DNA from: CAZBZG01 sp964496245
Lineage (GTDB): Bacteria > Planctomycetota > SZUA-567
Assembly: GCA_964496245.1 (NCBI GenBank)
Contig: CAZBZG010000222.1
Span: 1 to 8,019, forward strand
DNA: 8,019 nucleotides
Direction of reading: 5' to 3'
Part shown: positions 1-6,459 of the stretch, in pieces
How the letters are laid out: each line of letters starts with the position of its first letter
Numbering within the stretch: the stretch's first letter is position 1
Made by a program: the position numbers and the translations under genes
Notes under the pieces: model-generated
Database searches by the model: none
What the model saw: only the letters and a program-made list of their open reading frames with translations
What the model was told of the DNA's origin: nothing

Positions 1-2
1 GT

Positions 3-1331
3 CTTGGATGCCCCAAGAACACGGTGGATTCGGAAACCTGTCTGGGCGAACTGCTGGGGCAGGGATGGGAGCTCACGCCGGACCCCGGCCATGCGGATCT
101 CGTGCTGATCAATGCGTGCGCGTTTGTCCAGGATGCACGGCAGGAATCCTTTGACGTGATCGAGGAACTGCTCGCCCGCAAGGGCCCGGACGGCCGGCCC
201 TGCGTTGCCGTCATGGGGTGTCTGGTGGAGCGGCTGGGCGTGGCCCTGGCCGAGCGATTCGCCGAACTCGACGGACTCGTCGGATTTCAAGCCTATGGAC
301 GCTTGGGCCAGATCGCGGGCGAGTTGGTCGCCCGCGGGGGGCGGTCCAACGCCGGCGGGCGCGACGGAGCCGTTGTGGTCGACGGTCTCGGCCACCGCCC
401 GGCAGTCTACGAGGGGCCGCGTCTTCTGCTCACCGGGCCGGCTTACGCGTATCTGCGCCTCGCCGAGGGGTGCGACAATCGCTGTGCGTATTGCACCATT
501 CCGTCGATCCGCGGGCCGTTGCATAGCCGGCCGGCCGACGCCGTGGTACACGAAGCCCGGACGCTCGAGCAAGCCGGAGTGCGCGAACTGGTGCTGGTGG
601 CACAGGACACGGCACAGTACGGTGCCGACCGGACGGGGGAGGGCGGACTGGCATGTCTGCTCGAACGGCTGCTCGGCGAGACGCAGATCCCGCGTATTCG
701 CGTTCTGTATGCCCATCCGGGACACCTGGACGACGATGCGATCGGCCTGCTGGGCAGGGAGGCACGCCTCTGCGGGTACCTCGATCTGCCCATCCAGCAT
801 GTGAACAACCGCGTGCTCGAAGCCATGGGGCGCGGGTATGACCGGCACGACCTGGAGCGGCTTCTTGAGCGGCTGCGCCGGCGGAACCGTGATTTCGTGC
901 TCCGCACCACTGTGCTGGTGGGCTTTCCGGGCGAGACGGAGGAGGCGTTCTGCGAGCTCCTGGCATTCGTCGAGGCCGGGCATTTCCAGAACCTGGGTGT
1001 ATTCGCCTATTCGCGAGAGACCGGGACGCCCGCTGCGCAGTACAGCGCGCAGGTGCCGGCTGCGGAAGCCCAAAGGCGCTTTGCTGCGGTGGCCGAGGCG
1101 CAGCAGCAGGTGGCGTTCCGTTGGCTGGACGGGCGCCTGGGTCGATGCGTGGAGGTGCTCGTGGATGAGCAGCTCGGGCCGGGGTTGGTCCAGGGACGCA
1201 CGCGGTGTGAGGCGCCAGAGGTGGATGGCGTCGTGCGCGTGAAAGGAACAAAATTTGAACCGGGTGCCACAATTCGTGCTTGCCTGTGCGAACGGGATGG
1301 TTATGATATAGGCGCTGTTTGTTGCGCCTGA
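3..1331 (+). CDS. rimO: Ribosomal protein S12 (Asp) methylthiotransferase RimO, 5'-truncated by window edge
   Basis: RimO is a radical-SAM enzyme that adds a methylthio group to a conserved aspartate of ribosomal protein S12, using two Fe-S clusters in the cytoplasm. The frame is open to the left edge: codons from position 3 read LGCPKNTVDSE, the signature of the N-terminal UPF0004 domain, so the GTG at 24 is an internal valine and the true start lies before the window. The three cluster cysteines of this domain are at 9-11, 117-119 and 219-221. The radical-SAM CxxxCxxC motif (EGCDNRCAYC) has its cysteines at 471, 483 and 492. LVAQDTAQYG and YLDLPIQHVNNRVLEAMGR match RimO better than its relative MiaB. 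A TRAM-like C-terminal domain follows, ending in the RimO-like GYDIG. The last residues (AVCCA) are slightly unusual. No SD or start can be judged. A candidate promoter for the next operon lies inside its 3' end. Confidence 0.95.
   Translation, partial: LGCPKNTVDSETCLGELLGQGWELTPDPGHADLVLINACAFVQDARQESFDVIEELLARKGPDGRPCVAVMGCLVERLGVALAERFAELDGLVGFQAYGRLGQIAGELVARGGRSNAGGRDGAVVVDGLGHRPAVYEGPRLLLTGPAYAYLRLAEGCDNRCAYCTIPSIRGPLHSRPADAVVHEARTLEQAGVRELVLVAQDTAQYGADRTGEGGLACLLERLLGETQIPRIRVLYAHPGHLDDDAIGLLGREARLCGYLDLPIQHVNNRVLEAMGRGYDRHDLERLLERLRRRNRDFVLRTTVLVGFPGETEEAFCELLAFVEAGHFQNLGVFAYSRETGTPAAQYSAQVPAAEAQRRFAAVAEAQQQVAFRWLDGRLGRCVEVLVDEQLGPGLVQGRTRCEAPEVDGVVRVKGTKFEPGATIRACLCERDGYDIGAVCCA
1280..1307 (+). 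promoter_or_regulatory. Candidate sigma70-type promoter for the partner-switching operon
   Basis: A -35-like TTGCCT (1280-1285, 4 of 6 consensus bases) is followed after 16 bases by TATGAT (1302-1307, 5 of 6). This is an AT-richer patch inside the last codons of rimO. Initiation near 1314 would give a leader of about 145 bases before the GTG at 1460. It is the best promoter-like pair I found upstream of the operon; the 1332-1459 gap itself shows none. The organism's own promoter consensus is unknown. Confidence 0.35.
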
Positions 1332-1345
1332 GAGGCCCGTTGCTT

Positions 1346-1358
1346 CTTGCTTTGCAAG
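1346..1358 (+). other. Small stem-loop just after rimO
   Basis: CTTGC (1346-1350), loop TTT and GCAAG (1354-1358) form a perfect 5-bp hairpin 15 bases after the rimO stop. There is no T tract after it, so it is a poor intrinsic terminator. It may be a 3'-end structure of the rimO message or chance. Confidence 0.2.
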
Positions 1359-1430
1359 CCGGAGGCGGGGTGGCGTGTCTGTGTCTTCGTTTCGGCTGTG
1401 TTCACGTATTTGCTTTGTCGTGAGCGGGTT

Positions 1431-1445
1431 GAGCTCTTGAAGCTC
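1431..1445 (+). other. Hairpin upstream of the phosphatase ribosome binding site
   Basis: GAGCT (1431-1435) and AGCTC (1441-1445) form a 5-bp stem around the loop CTTGA. It ends five bases before the GGAG at 1450-1453 that serves the GTG at 1460. It could tune initiation, but a stem this short can occur by chance. Confidence 0.2.
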
Positions 1446-1459
1446 TACTGGAGAGCGTT

Positions 1460-3505
1460 GTGAGTGAGAGCCGGCGCCGGCGTTCCTCGACGCGCATCCG
1501 AGGCCAGGGTGAGGCGAGCGGGGCGGGGCGCAGTGCAGACAAGGGACGACGCCCCTCGCCTTCCGAAGGACCTGGGCCCATGCCGCGCGGGACCAAGAAG
1601 CCCGCGGCCAAGGCGAAGGCCGGCAGCCCGGCGCGGAAGGCGGCAGGCGCAAGCGGTCTGCGTTCCGCCAAACCGCGGAAGGGGAGCAGCACCTCGGTCA
1701 AGATGAAGTCGGTGGGTGGCACGCGGGCGGAGGCGAGATCCGCCAGGGACACCGAAGGCGGGGGGGCTGAGAAGGGCAGGCGGGGCGCCGGGTCGGGGCG
1801 CCGGGGGGAGGGAGCCGGCACGACCTCTAAGGGCAAACGCAAACGGCAGACGCGCATCAGTCTTGCGGTCGAGTTCACCGTCCCTGTGTGCTTGATGATC
1901 GGCCTGGTGATCGTGGTCTGGGGCCTGGTCATCCGTACGCGCATGCAGGAGATCCATCTCAACGAGATCAAGAAGAATGGCGCCTCGCACGTCAAGGCTC
2001 TTGCGGACCTAGGACGGCGCATTCTGAAGGATCGCGAAGACTTCGGGCGTAGCTGGCCGGTCAACGGGGGCTGGGTGTCCGCGGAACGGTGGTCCCAGCT
2101 GACCGAAGGGGCGTCCAACGACGACTTGCCCGATGATGTGGCCCGCAAGGCGCTCTACAAGGCGGCGGTGCTGCGAGGCCTGACGTTCTATGCGAATCCC
2201 AACCAGGCCAATGAAGTCCTGTTGGCATATATTCTGCGGACGGATGACAGTTTTGTGGCCTGCACACACGAACACGAGGGATCCGTCCGCATCCAGGGCG
2301 ACGACTGGATTCCGTCGGTCCGCCCCGAGGTGACGATCGGAAAAAACCTTGTTCCGCTCGAAAACATCGTAGTCGTTCCCGCGGTGGTGCAGAGAGGAGA
2401 GGGCATGCTTAAGGCGTTTCGATTCGACGCCCCCATCCGGAACAACAATGGCCTCCTCGTGGGCAAGGCCATTTTGGCGCTGCGCGGCGGCGTGATCGAG
2501 TCCGAGCAGTCGGCCCTCACCATGCTCATGTTCGGCATCGGTCTGGTGGCCATGGTGCTCGCTGCGGTGGTCTGTGTGGTCATCGCCACGACCGTGACCC
2601 GGCCGGCGCGCATGCTGATCCAGGACATGGAGATCGTCTCCCGCGGGAATCTGGAGCACAAGACGCGAGCTCACAGCCAGGACGAAATCGGTCAGATTGC
2701 GGTTGAATTCAACGAGATGACGCGCAAGCTCCTGGCGGCGCGCGAAATGGAGCGAGAGGCCGAACGCTTTGAGAACGAGCTGGACATGGCGCGGCAGATC
2801 CAGGCGCGGCTCCTTCCCAAGGCCGTGCCCACTGTGGGCGGCTTCGATATGCATGCCCACTACAAAGCCGCCCGCGAAGTGGGGGGCGACTACTATGATT
2901 TCTATCCCATCGGCACAAAGGTGCATCTTGGAATCATTGTGGCGGATGTCTCCGGAAAATCGGTGCCGGGGGCCATCCAGATGGCGACGACGCGGACGGT
3001 GCTTCGGTTCATTGCGGCCGGCAATACGTCCGCCCAGAGCACGCTTTCGAAGACAAACCAGATCGTGGCCCAGGACATCAAGCGGGGCATGTTCGTCACT
3101 GCCTTCTATGTGGTCCTGGACGCAAAAACCAAGAGCCTCCTGTGCGCGTCCGCGGGCCACAATCCCATGGTCGTCGTGCGCGGAAGCGGTGAACTGGAGC
3201 TCGTCAATCCGAGCGGCATCGCCCTCGGATTCGACAAGGGCCCTATCTTCCAACGGACCATCAAGGAGCAGTTGCTCAGTTTGGGGTCCGGGGATCGGGT
3301 GGTCCTCTACACGGACGGCGTGGTGGAGGCCATGAACAGCCGGAATGAGGAATATGGGAATGAGCGGTTCTTCGAATTCTGCAAGGTCAACCGGGAACGC
3401 TCCAGCGAGGAATTCGTTCGGTTGCTGCTCGGCGATCTTGACTCGCACCGCGGCAAGGCAGAGCAGCATGACGATATCACCATTGTGACGTTTCGCGTAT
3501 TGTAA
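1460..3505 (+). CDS. Membrane-bound PP2C-type serine phosphatase with HAMP domain (RsbU/SpoIIE family)
   Basis: This is the probable sensor-phosphatase of a partner-switching pathway: it would dephosphorylate the STAS antagonist encoded two genes downstream. Domains: a disordered, very basic tail (residues 1-132; 37 Lys/Arg against 9 Asp/Glu); TM1 (about 134-158); an extracytoplasmic region of about 190 residues, perhaps Cache-like, unidentified; TM2 (353-378); HAMP (about 379-430); a short helical linker; and the phosphatase (about 455-681). Phosphatase motifs are intact: EVGGDYYDF (473-481), ADVSGKSVPGA (495-505), SAGHNP (564-569), YTDG (617-620) and HDDIT (670-674). D477, D496, D619 and D672 are the likely metal ligands. 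GTG at 1460 has GGAG six bases upstream. An ATG at 1580 (M41) is an alternative start that would shorten the tail. It is followed by the anti-sigma kinase gene after nine bases. The family call is firm; the signal sensed is unknown. Confidence 0.9.
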   Translation: MSESRRRRSSTRIRGQGEASGAGRSADKGRRPSPSEGPGPMPRGTKKPAAKAKAGSPARKAAGASGLRSAKPRKGSSTSVKMKSVGGTRAEARSARDTEGGGAEKGRRGAGSGRRGEGAGTTSKGKRKRQTRISLAVEFTVPVCLMIGLVIVVWGLVIRTRMQEIHLNEIKKNGASHVKALADLGRRILKDREDFGRSWPVNGGWVSAERWSQLTEGASNDDLPDDVARKALYKAAVLRGLTFYANPNQANEVLLAYILRTDDSFVACTHEHEGSVRIQGDDWIPSVRPEVTIGKNLVPLENIVVVPAVVQRGEGMLKAFRFDAPIRNNNGLLVGKAILALRGGVIESEQSALTMLMFGIGLVAMVLAAVVCVVIATTVTRPARMLIQDMEIVSRGNLEHKTRAHSQDEIGQIAVEFNEMTRKLLAAREMEREAERFENELDMARQIQARLLPKAVPTVGGFDMHAHYKAAREVGGDYYDFYPIGTKVHLGIIVADVSGKSVPGAIQMATTRTVLRFIAAGNTSAQSTLSKTNQIVAQDIKRGMFVTAFYVVLDAKTKSLLCASAGHNPMVVVRGSGELELVNPSGIALGFDKGPIFQRTIKEQLLSLGSGDRVVLYTDGVVEAMNSRNEEYGNERFFEFCKVNRERSSEEFVRLLLGDLDSHRGKAEQHDDITIVTFRVL

Positions 3506-3514
3506 AGGAGAGGC

Positions 3515-3961
3515 ATGCCTGGACGCGTGCACAAGGAGCTGGTGGCCCCGAACGATACGCGTCAGCTGGCACGGATCCGCGAGCTCGTGGAGGAAGCGGC
3601 CAGCCAAGGTCCGTTCGAGCCCCCCGAGGTCGGCCGCATTGTGCTGGCTGTGGATGAAGCGATCTCCAATATCATGGAGCACGCGTATGAAGACGGCTCG
3701 GATGTGGGCGACATCCGTATTTGCCTGGATGTGGATGATCATCGTTTTTCGGTGCTCATCAGCGATTCGGGGAAAGAGTTCAACCCTTCGACGGTGCATG
3801 TGCCGGATATCGACACGCACATCCGCGAAGGGAAGAAGAAGGGGCTCGGGATCTTTCTGATGCGCCAGATCATGGACGAGGTGAAGTACACCTTTGTGCA
3901 GGGCTTGCGAAATGAGCTGCGCATGGTTAAATATGGTCAGAGTCAGGGAGGTGGAAGATAA
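3515..3961 (+). CDS. RsbW/SpoIIAB-type anti-sigma factor serine kinase
   Basis: This is a 148-residue GHKL-fold protein, the usual size for the family. Such kinases bind and inhibit a target (classically a sigma factor) and phosphorylate a serine on a STAS antagonist, which switches partners. Visible motifs are the N box DEAISNIMEHAY (E48 and N52), the G1 box SDSGKEF (D84, G86) and the G2 box KKGLGIFLMRQIMD (G110-L-G112). There is no histidine-kinase H box, as expected for a serine kinase. ATG at 3515 follows a strong AAGGAG (3505-3510) that overlaps the upstream stop codon region. Its TAA overlaps the next ATG by one base (TAATG), so synthesis of kinase and antagonist is probably coupled. 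No sigma factor is encoded nearby, so the client is unidentified. Confidence 0.88.
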   Translation: MPGRVHKELVAPNDTRQLARIRELVEEAASQGPFEPPEVGRIVLAVDEAISNIMEHAYEDGSDVGDIRICLDVDDHRFSVLISDSGKEFNPSTVHVPDIDTHIREGKKKGLGIFLMRQIMDEVKYTFVQGLRNELRMVKYGQSQGGGR

Positions 3962-4317
3962 TGCCGGACGCCAAGAAGCTCGACATAGAGTCTCGTGCGC
4001 TGGGAGAAGGGATGCAGGTGCTGTCGCTTTCCGGTTTCCTGGATGCGCACACCTTCGAACAGCTGGATGAGACGATCAGCAACTGTTTCGACGAGGACAC
4101 TTTCAAGATCGTTGCCGACCTGTCGGGCGTGGAATATATCTCGTCAGCCGGCGCCGGCGTCTTCATCGGTTCTCTGACGACCGCGCAGGAGAGCGGGGGG
4201 AACATCGTGCTGGTCAATCCCACGCCCAATGTGCGGGAGGTCTTCGATCTGCTGGGACTCAGCCAGATCTTTGAAATCGTGGATTCGGTCGAAGAGGCAG
4301 GCCAGATCTTTGAGTGA
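3961..4317 (+). CDS. STAS-domain anti-sigma factor antagonist (RsbV/SpoIIAA type)
   Basis: This 118-residue cytoplasmic STAS protein is the probable substrate of both the upstream kinase and phosphatase. In its dephosphorylated form it would sequester the kinase and release the kinase's client. The core segment DLSGVEYISSAGAGVF (53-68) aligns with the antagonist phosphorylation loop. S62 falls at the position of the phosphorylated serine in SpoIIAA (Ser58), while the preceding aspartate is S61 here, a common variant in STAS proteins outside Bacillus. VREVFDLLGLSQIFEI (91-106) is the typical C-terminal helix region. GGAGG at 3947-3951 lies nine bases before the ATG, which overlaps the kinase stop. 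It is the last gene of the operon; a terminator begins 36 bases after the stop. Confidence 0.9.
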   Translation: MPDAKKLDIESRALGEGMQVLSLSGFLDAHTFEQLDETISNCFDEDTFKIVADLSGVEYISSAGAGVFIGSLTTAQESGGNIVLVNPTPNVREVFDLLGLSQIFEIVDSVEEAGQIFE

Positions 4318-4352
4318 CCTGCGTACCTCTGGGTGCCGATCGCATCATCTGG

Positions 4353-4382
4353 CCCCCCGCCGCTGGCGGGGGGTTCTTGTTG
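4353..4382 (+). terminator. Rho-independent terminator of the partner-switching operon
   Basis: Arms CCCCCCGCC (4353-4361) and GGCGGGGGG (4365-4373) pair perfectly over nine bases around a GCT loop. The T-rich stretch TTCTTGTTG follows. It starts 36 bases after the STAS stop and separates this operon from mutL. It also argues that the MutL reading frame should not be extended upstream through this region. Confidence 0.85.
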
Positions 4383-4452
4383 AACAGCGCATCGGGACCG
4401 GCCGCGAACCACCGGCTGATGCCGCTGATCCAGTGCCATCTTTGGTTTCCGC

Positions 4453-4481
4453 TTCAAGTTGATGGGCGAATGTGGTACCAT
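4453..4481 (+). promoter_or_regulatory. Candidate extended -10 promoter of mutL
   Basis: TACCAT (4476-4481, 4 of 6 consensus bases) is preceded by TGG at 4473-4475, giving an extended -10 (TGN). TTCAAG (4453-4458, 3 of 6) lies 17 bases upstream. Initiation near 4488 would leave a leader of about 33 bases before the ATG at 4521. Position supports it, because the upstream terminator means mutL should have its own promoter in 4383-4520. The -35 match is weak. Confidence 0.4.
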
Positions 4482-4520
4482 GCGCTGCATCGCCATCGAG
4501 GTCTGGGGCCTGGAGAGGGT

Positions 4521-6386
4521 ATGGACCAGAACGTTGGGGTGGTCGCGGGGCGCATTCATGTGCTCTCCAAAGCGGTGCAAAACAAGATCGCCGCCGGGGA
4601 GGTCGTGGAACGTCCCGCTTCGGTGATCAAGGAGCTGGTCGAGAACGCACTGGATGCGGGCGCCGATCAGGTGCACGTGGATCTCGAGGGCGGGGGACGC
4701 GAGCTCATTCGCGTGGCGGACAACGGGTGCGGGATGCACGAGAGCGATCTGACTCTCGCGATGGAGCGCCACGCCACCAGCAAGATCGAGGATGCCGAAG
4801 ACATTTTCGCGGTTCGCACGCTCGGCTTCCGGGGCGAGGCTCTGCCGAGCATTGCCTCGGTCAGCCGCCTGACGCTGGTGTCGTGTCCCGGGGGATCGGA
4901 TGCCGGCCACCGCTTGAAGGTCGAGGGGGGCGCCTGCAGCCGGACGGAACCCTGTGCCTGCCGTGCGGGAACCTCGGTGGAGGTGCGGGATCTCTTCTAC
5001 AATACACCGGTCCGATTGAAGTTTCTCAAGCGCGCGGCTGCTGAAACCACAGCGGCGAACGAAGCGCTGATGCGCATTGCCCTGGGGCATCCGCAGGTAT
5101 CCTTCACGCTGACGAATAACGGCAAACGGACATTCGCCGTGCCGGCCCAGGGTGACGCTGCGGAGCGGATCGCGGCGCTCTTCGGACCGGCGGTAGGGGG
5201 CCAGCTGCTGGCGGTAAAGCGGGAGACGGAAGGCCTGACGGTCTCGGGATTCGTGGCGCGGCCGCCGGAGAGCCGGCCCAACTCGAAGTATGTTTATACC
5301 TTCCTGAACGGCCGGTGGATCCAGCACGCCGGGCTGCGTCGCGTGGTACGCGACGCCTTCGAAGGGCAACTGCCGGCGCGCCGCTATCCGGTGGCGTTTC
5401 TCTACCTGCGCGTTGATCCGTCGCGCGTGGACGTGAACGTCCATCCGACCAAGGAGGAGGTACGGTTCGAGGATGAGCGACGCGTCACCGGAAGCGTGCG
5501 CAGGGCCGTGGATGCGGCGCTGCAGGCCGAACGCGGTTCGCAGGAGGTGGACGCTGCAGGGACGGGTCTTCGGTGTGAGGTCCCGGGGGCTAGCGGGGCC
5601 CAGCCGTTGAGTGGCGGATCCCGGGGGGCGGCGGCGGTCGGGGGGGGCACGGACCAGACGAGTGGTGTGGCTGAAGCAGCCGGTGCCTATGTCGCCGGGG
5701 CATCGGCACAACACGCGGCATACGTGCGGGAGCGGGTGCCTTCGCGCGCGTCCGCGCCCGATGCGCCGGCGCAATTGTCCGATCCGGCGCCGGCGCAAAG
5801 TCGTTTGGCCCTGAAGGGGCTGCGGGGCCATACCGTGGTCGGCCAGGTAGGGCGTCGGTATCTCATCGTGGAATGCGAGGAAGGCGTGAAGCTGGTCGAT
5901 CAGCACGCTCTCCACGAACGATGGAATTACGAGAAGCTGCAAGATCGCGAGCGCCCGATTCTGTCCCAGAAGTTGTTGGCGCCCGTGGTGATCGAGCTGT
6001 CGCCCGCTGATGGTGTGCGCTTCGCCGAAGCCCTGCCGGTGCTCCGTGAGGCAGGATTCGAGGTCGAGGCCGTTGGTGAGCGGAGCCTGTCGGTGCATGC
6101 TGTGCCCGAGATCCTGCCCACCGCGAAGGCGGAACAGGTGATTCGCGACGTATTTGTCGACCTGGAGAGCGGACGCCGCGGAATGCGCTCGATCCGGCAG
6201 CACGTCCTCGCGAGCCTGGCCTGCCGGAGTGCGGTGCTGGCCGGGCAACAGCTGGCACCGGCCGAAGTCACGGCCTTGATGGATCGCTTCGCGGAGTCCC
6301 GGCAGCCTCTGACCTGTCCGCATGGCCGACCCACGACGCTCACCTTGACGTGGGCGGAATTGGAGCGCCGGTTCGGGCGACACTGA
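4521..6386 (+). CDS. mutL: DNA mismatch repair protein MutL, endonuclease type
   Basis: MutL links mismatch recognition by MutS to strand removal; this type nicks DNA itself. The protein has 621 residues, the usual bacterial length. The N-terminal GHKL ATPase has IAAGEVVERPASVIKELVEN (E38 and N42 match E29 and N33 of E. coli MutL), DNGCGM (67-72), RHATSKI (83-89) and TLGFRGEAL (100-108). The transducer region contains VDVNVHPTKEEVRF (303-316). A low-complexity Ala/Gly linker (about 335-428) follows. The C-terminal domain carries DQHALHERWNYE (460-471), an exact DQHA(X)2E(X)4E endonuclease motif, plus ACRS (567-570) and CPHGRP (599-604), which complete the metal site. ATG at 4521 has GGAG (4512-4515) five bases upstream. 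The frame stays open back to 4314, but that stretch contains the terminator and has no MutL-like sequence. A G8 run (5640-5647) sits in the linker. Confidence 0.97.
   Translation: MDQNVGVVAGRIHVLSKAVQNKIAAGEVVERPASVIKELVENALDAGADQVHVDLEGGGRELIRVADNGCGMHESDLTLAMERHATSKIEDAEDIFAVRTLGFRGEALPSIASVSRLTLVSCPGGSDAGHRLKVEGGACSRTEPCACRAGTSVEVRDLFYNTPVRLKFLKRAAAETTAANEALMRIALGHPQVSFTLTNNGKRTFAVPAQGDAAERIAALFGPAVGGQLLAVKRETEGLTVSGFVARPPESRPNSKYVYTFLNGRWIQHAGLRRVVRDAFEGQLPARRYPVAFLYLRVDPSRVDVNVHPTKEEVRFEDERRVTGSVRRAVDAALQAERGSQEVDAAGTGLRCEVPGASGAQPLSGGSRGAAAVGGGTDQTSGVAEAAGAYVAGASAQHAAYVRERVPSRASAPDAPAQLSDPAPAQSRLALKGLRGHTVVGQVGRRYLIVECEEGVKLVDQHALHERWNYEKLQDRERPILSQKLLAPVVIELSPADGVRFAEALPVLREAGFEVEAVGERSLSVHAVPEILPTAKAEQVIRDVFVDLESGRRGMRSIRQHVLASLACRSAVLAGQQLAPAEVTALMDRFAESRQPLTCPHGRPTTLTLTWAELERRFGRH
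5640..5647 (+). repeat. G8 homopolymer run inside the mutL linker
   Basis: Eight consecutive G bases encode part of V373-G-G-G-T377 in the linker between the ATPase and endonuclease domains. Gain or loss of one G would shift the frame and remove the endonuclease and dimerisation domain. The run is directly visible; any switching role is inference. Confidence 0.9.
5763..5798 (+). repeat. Short in-frame direct repeat in the mutL linker
   Basis: GCGCCGGCGCAA occurs at 5763-5774 and again at 5787-5798. The two copies are 24 bases apart, so they stay in phase, and each encodes APAQ. Each copy contains the palindrome GCGCCGGCGC. It looks like a small duplication in unconstrained linker sequence. 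Confidence 0.6.
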
Positions 6387-6459
6387 CAGGCGGGCATGGC
6401 GGGACCGCGTGATCGGGGCACAAGCCATTGAGCAAGCGGGAACGGCATCGGAGGGAGAG

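Noticed and set aside
24..26. GTG as the start of rimO
   Set aside because: The codons before it encode LGCPKNT, including the first conserved cluster cysteine, so the gene begins before the window.
2009..3820. A 603-codon open frame on the minus strand
   Set aside because: It is antisense to the phosphatase and kinase genes whose motifs are intact. The His/Arg-rich translation has no family signature.
4314..4520. MutL extended 69 residues upstream to the GTG at 4314, which shares GTGA with the STAS stop
   Set aside because: The stretch contains a perfect intrinsic terminator and a promoter candidate, and it bears no MutL-like sequence. The ATG at 4521 has a good SD and lies at the usual distance from the first conserved ATPase motif.
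6409..6459. GTG at 6409 as the kinase start
   Set aside because: It has no good SD and adds 17 residues without any domain. GTG 6460 has GGAGG five bases upstream and begins directly at the receiver fold. It remains possible.
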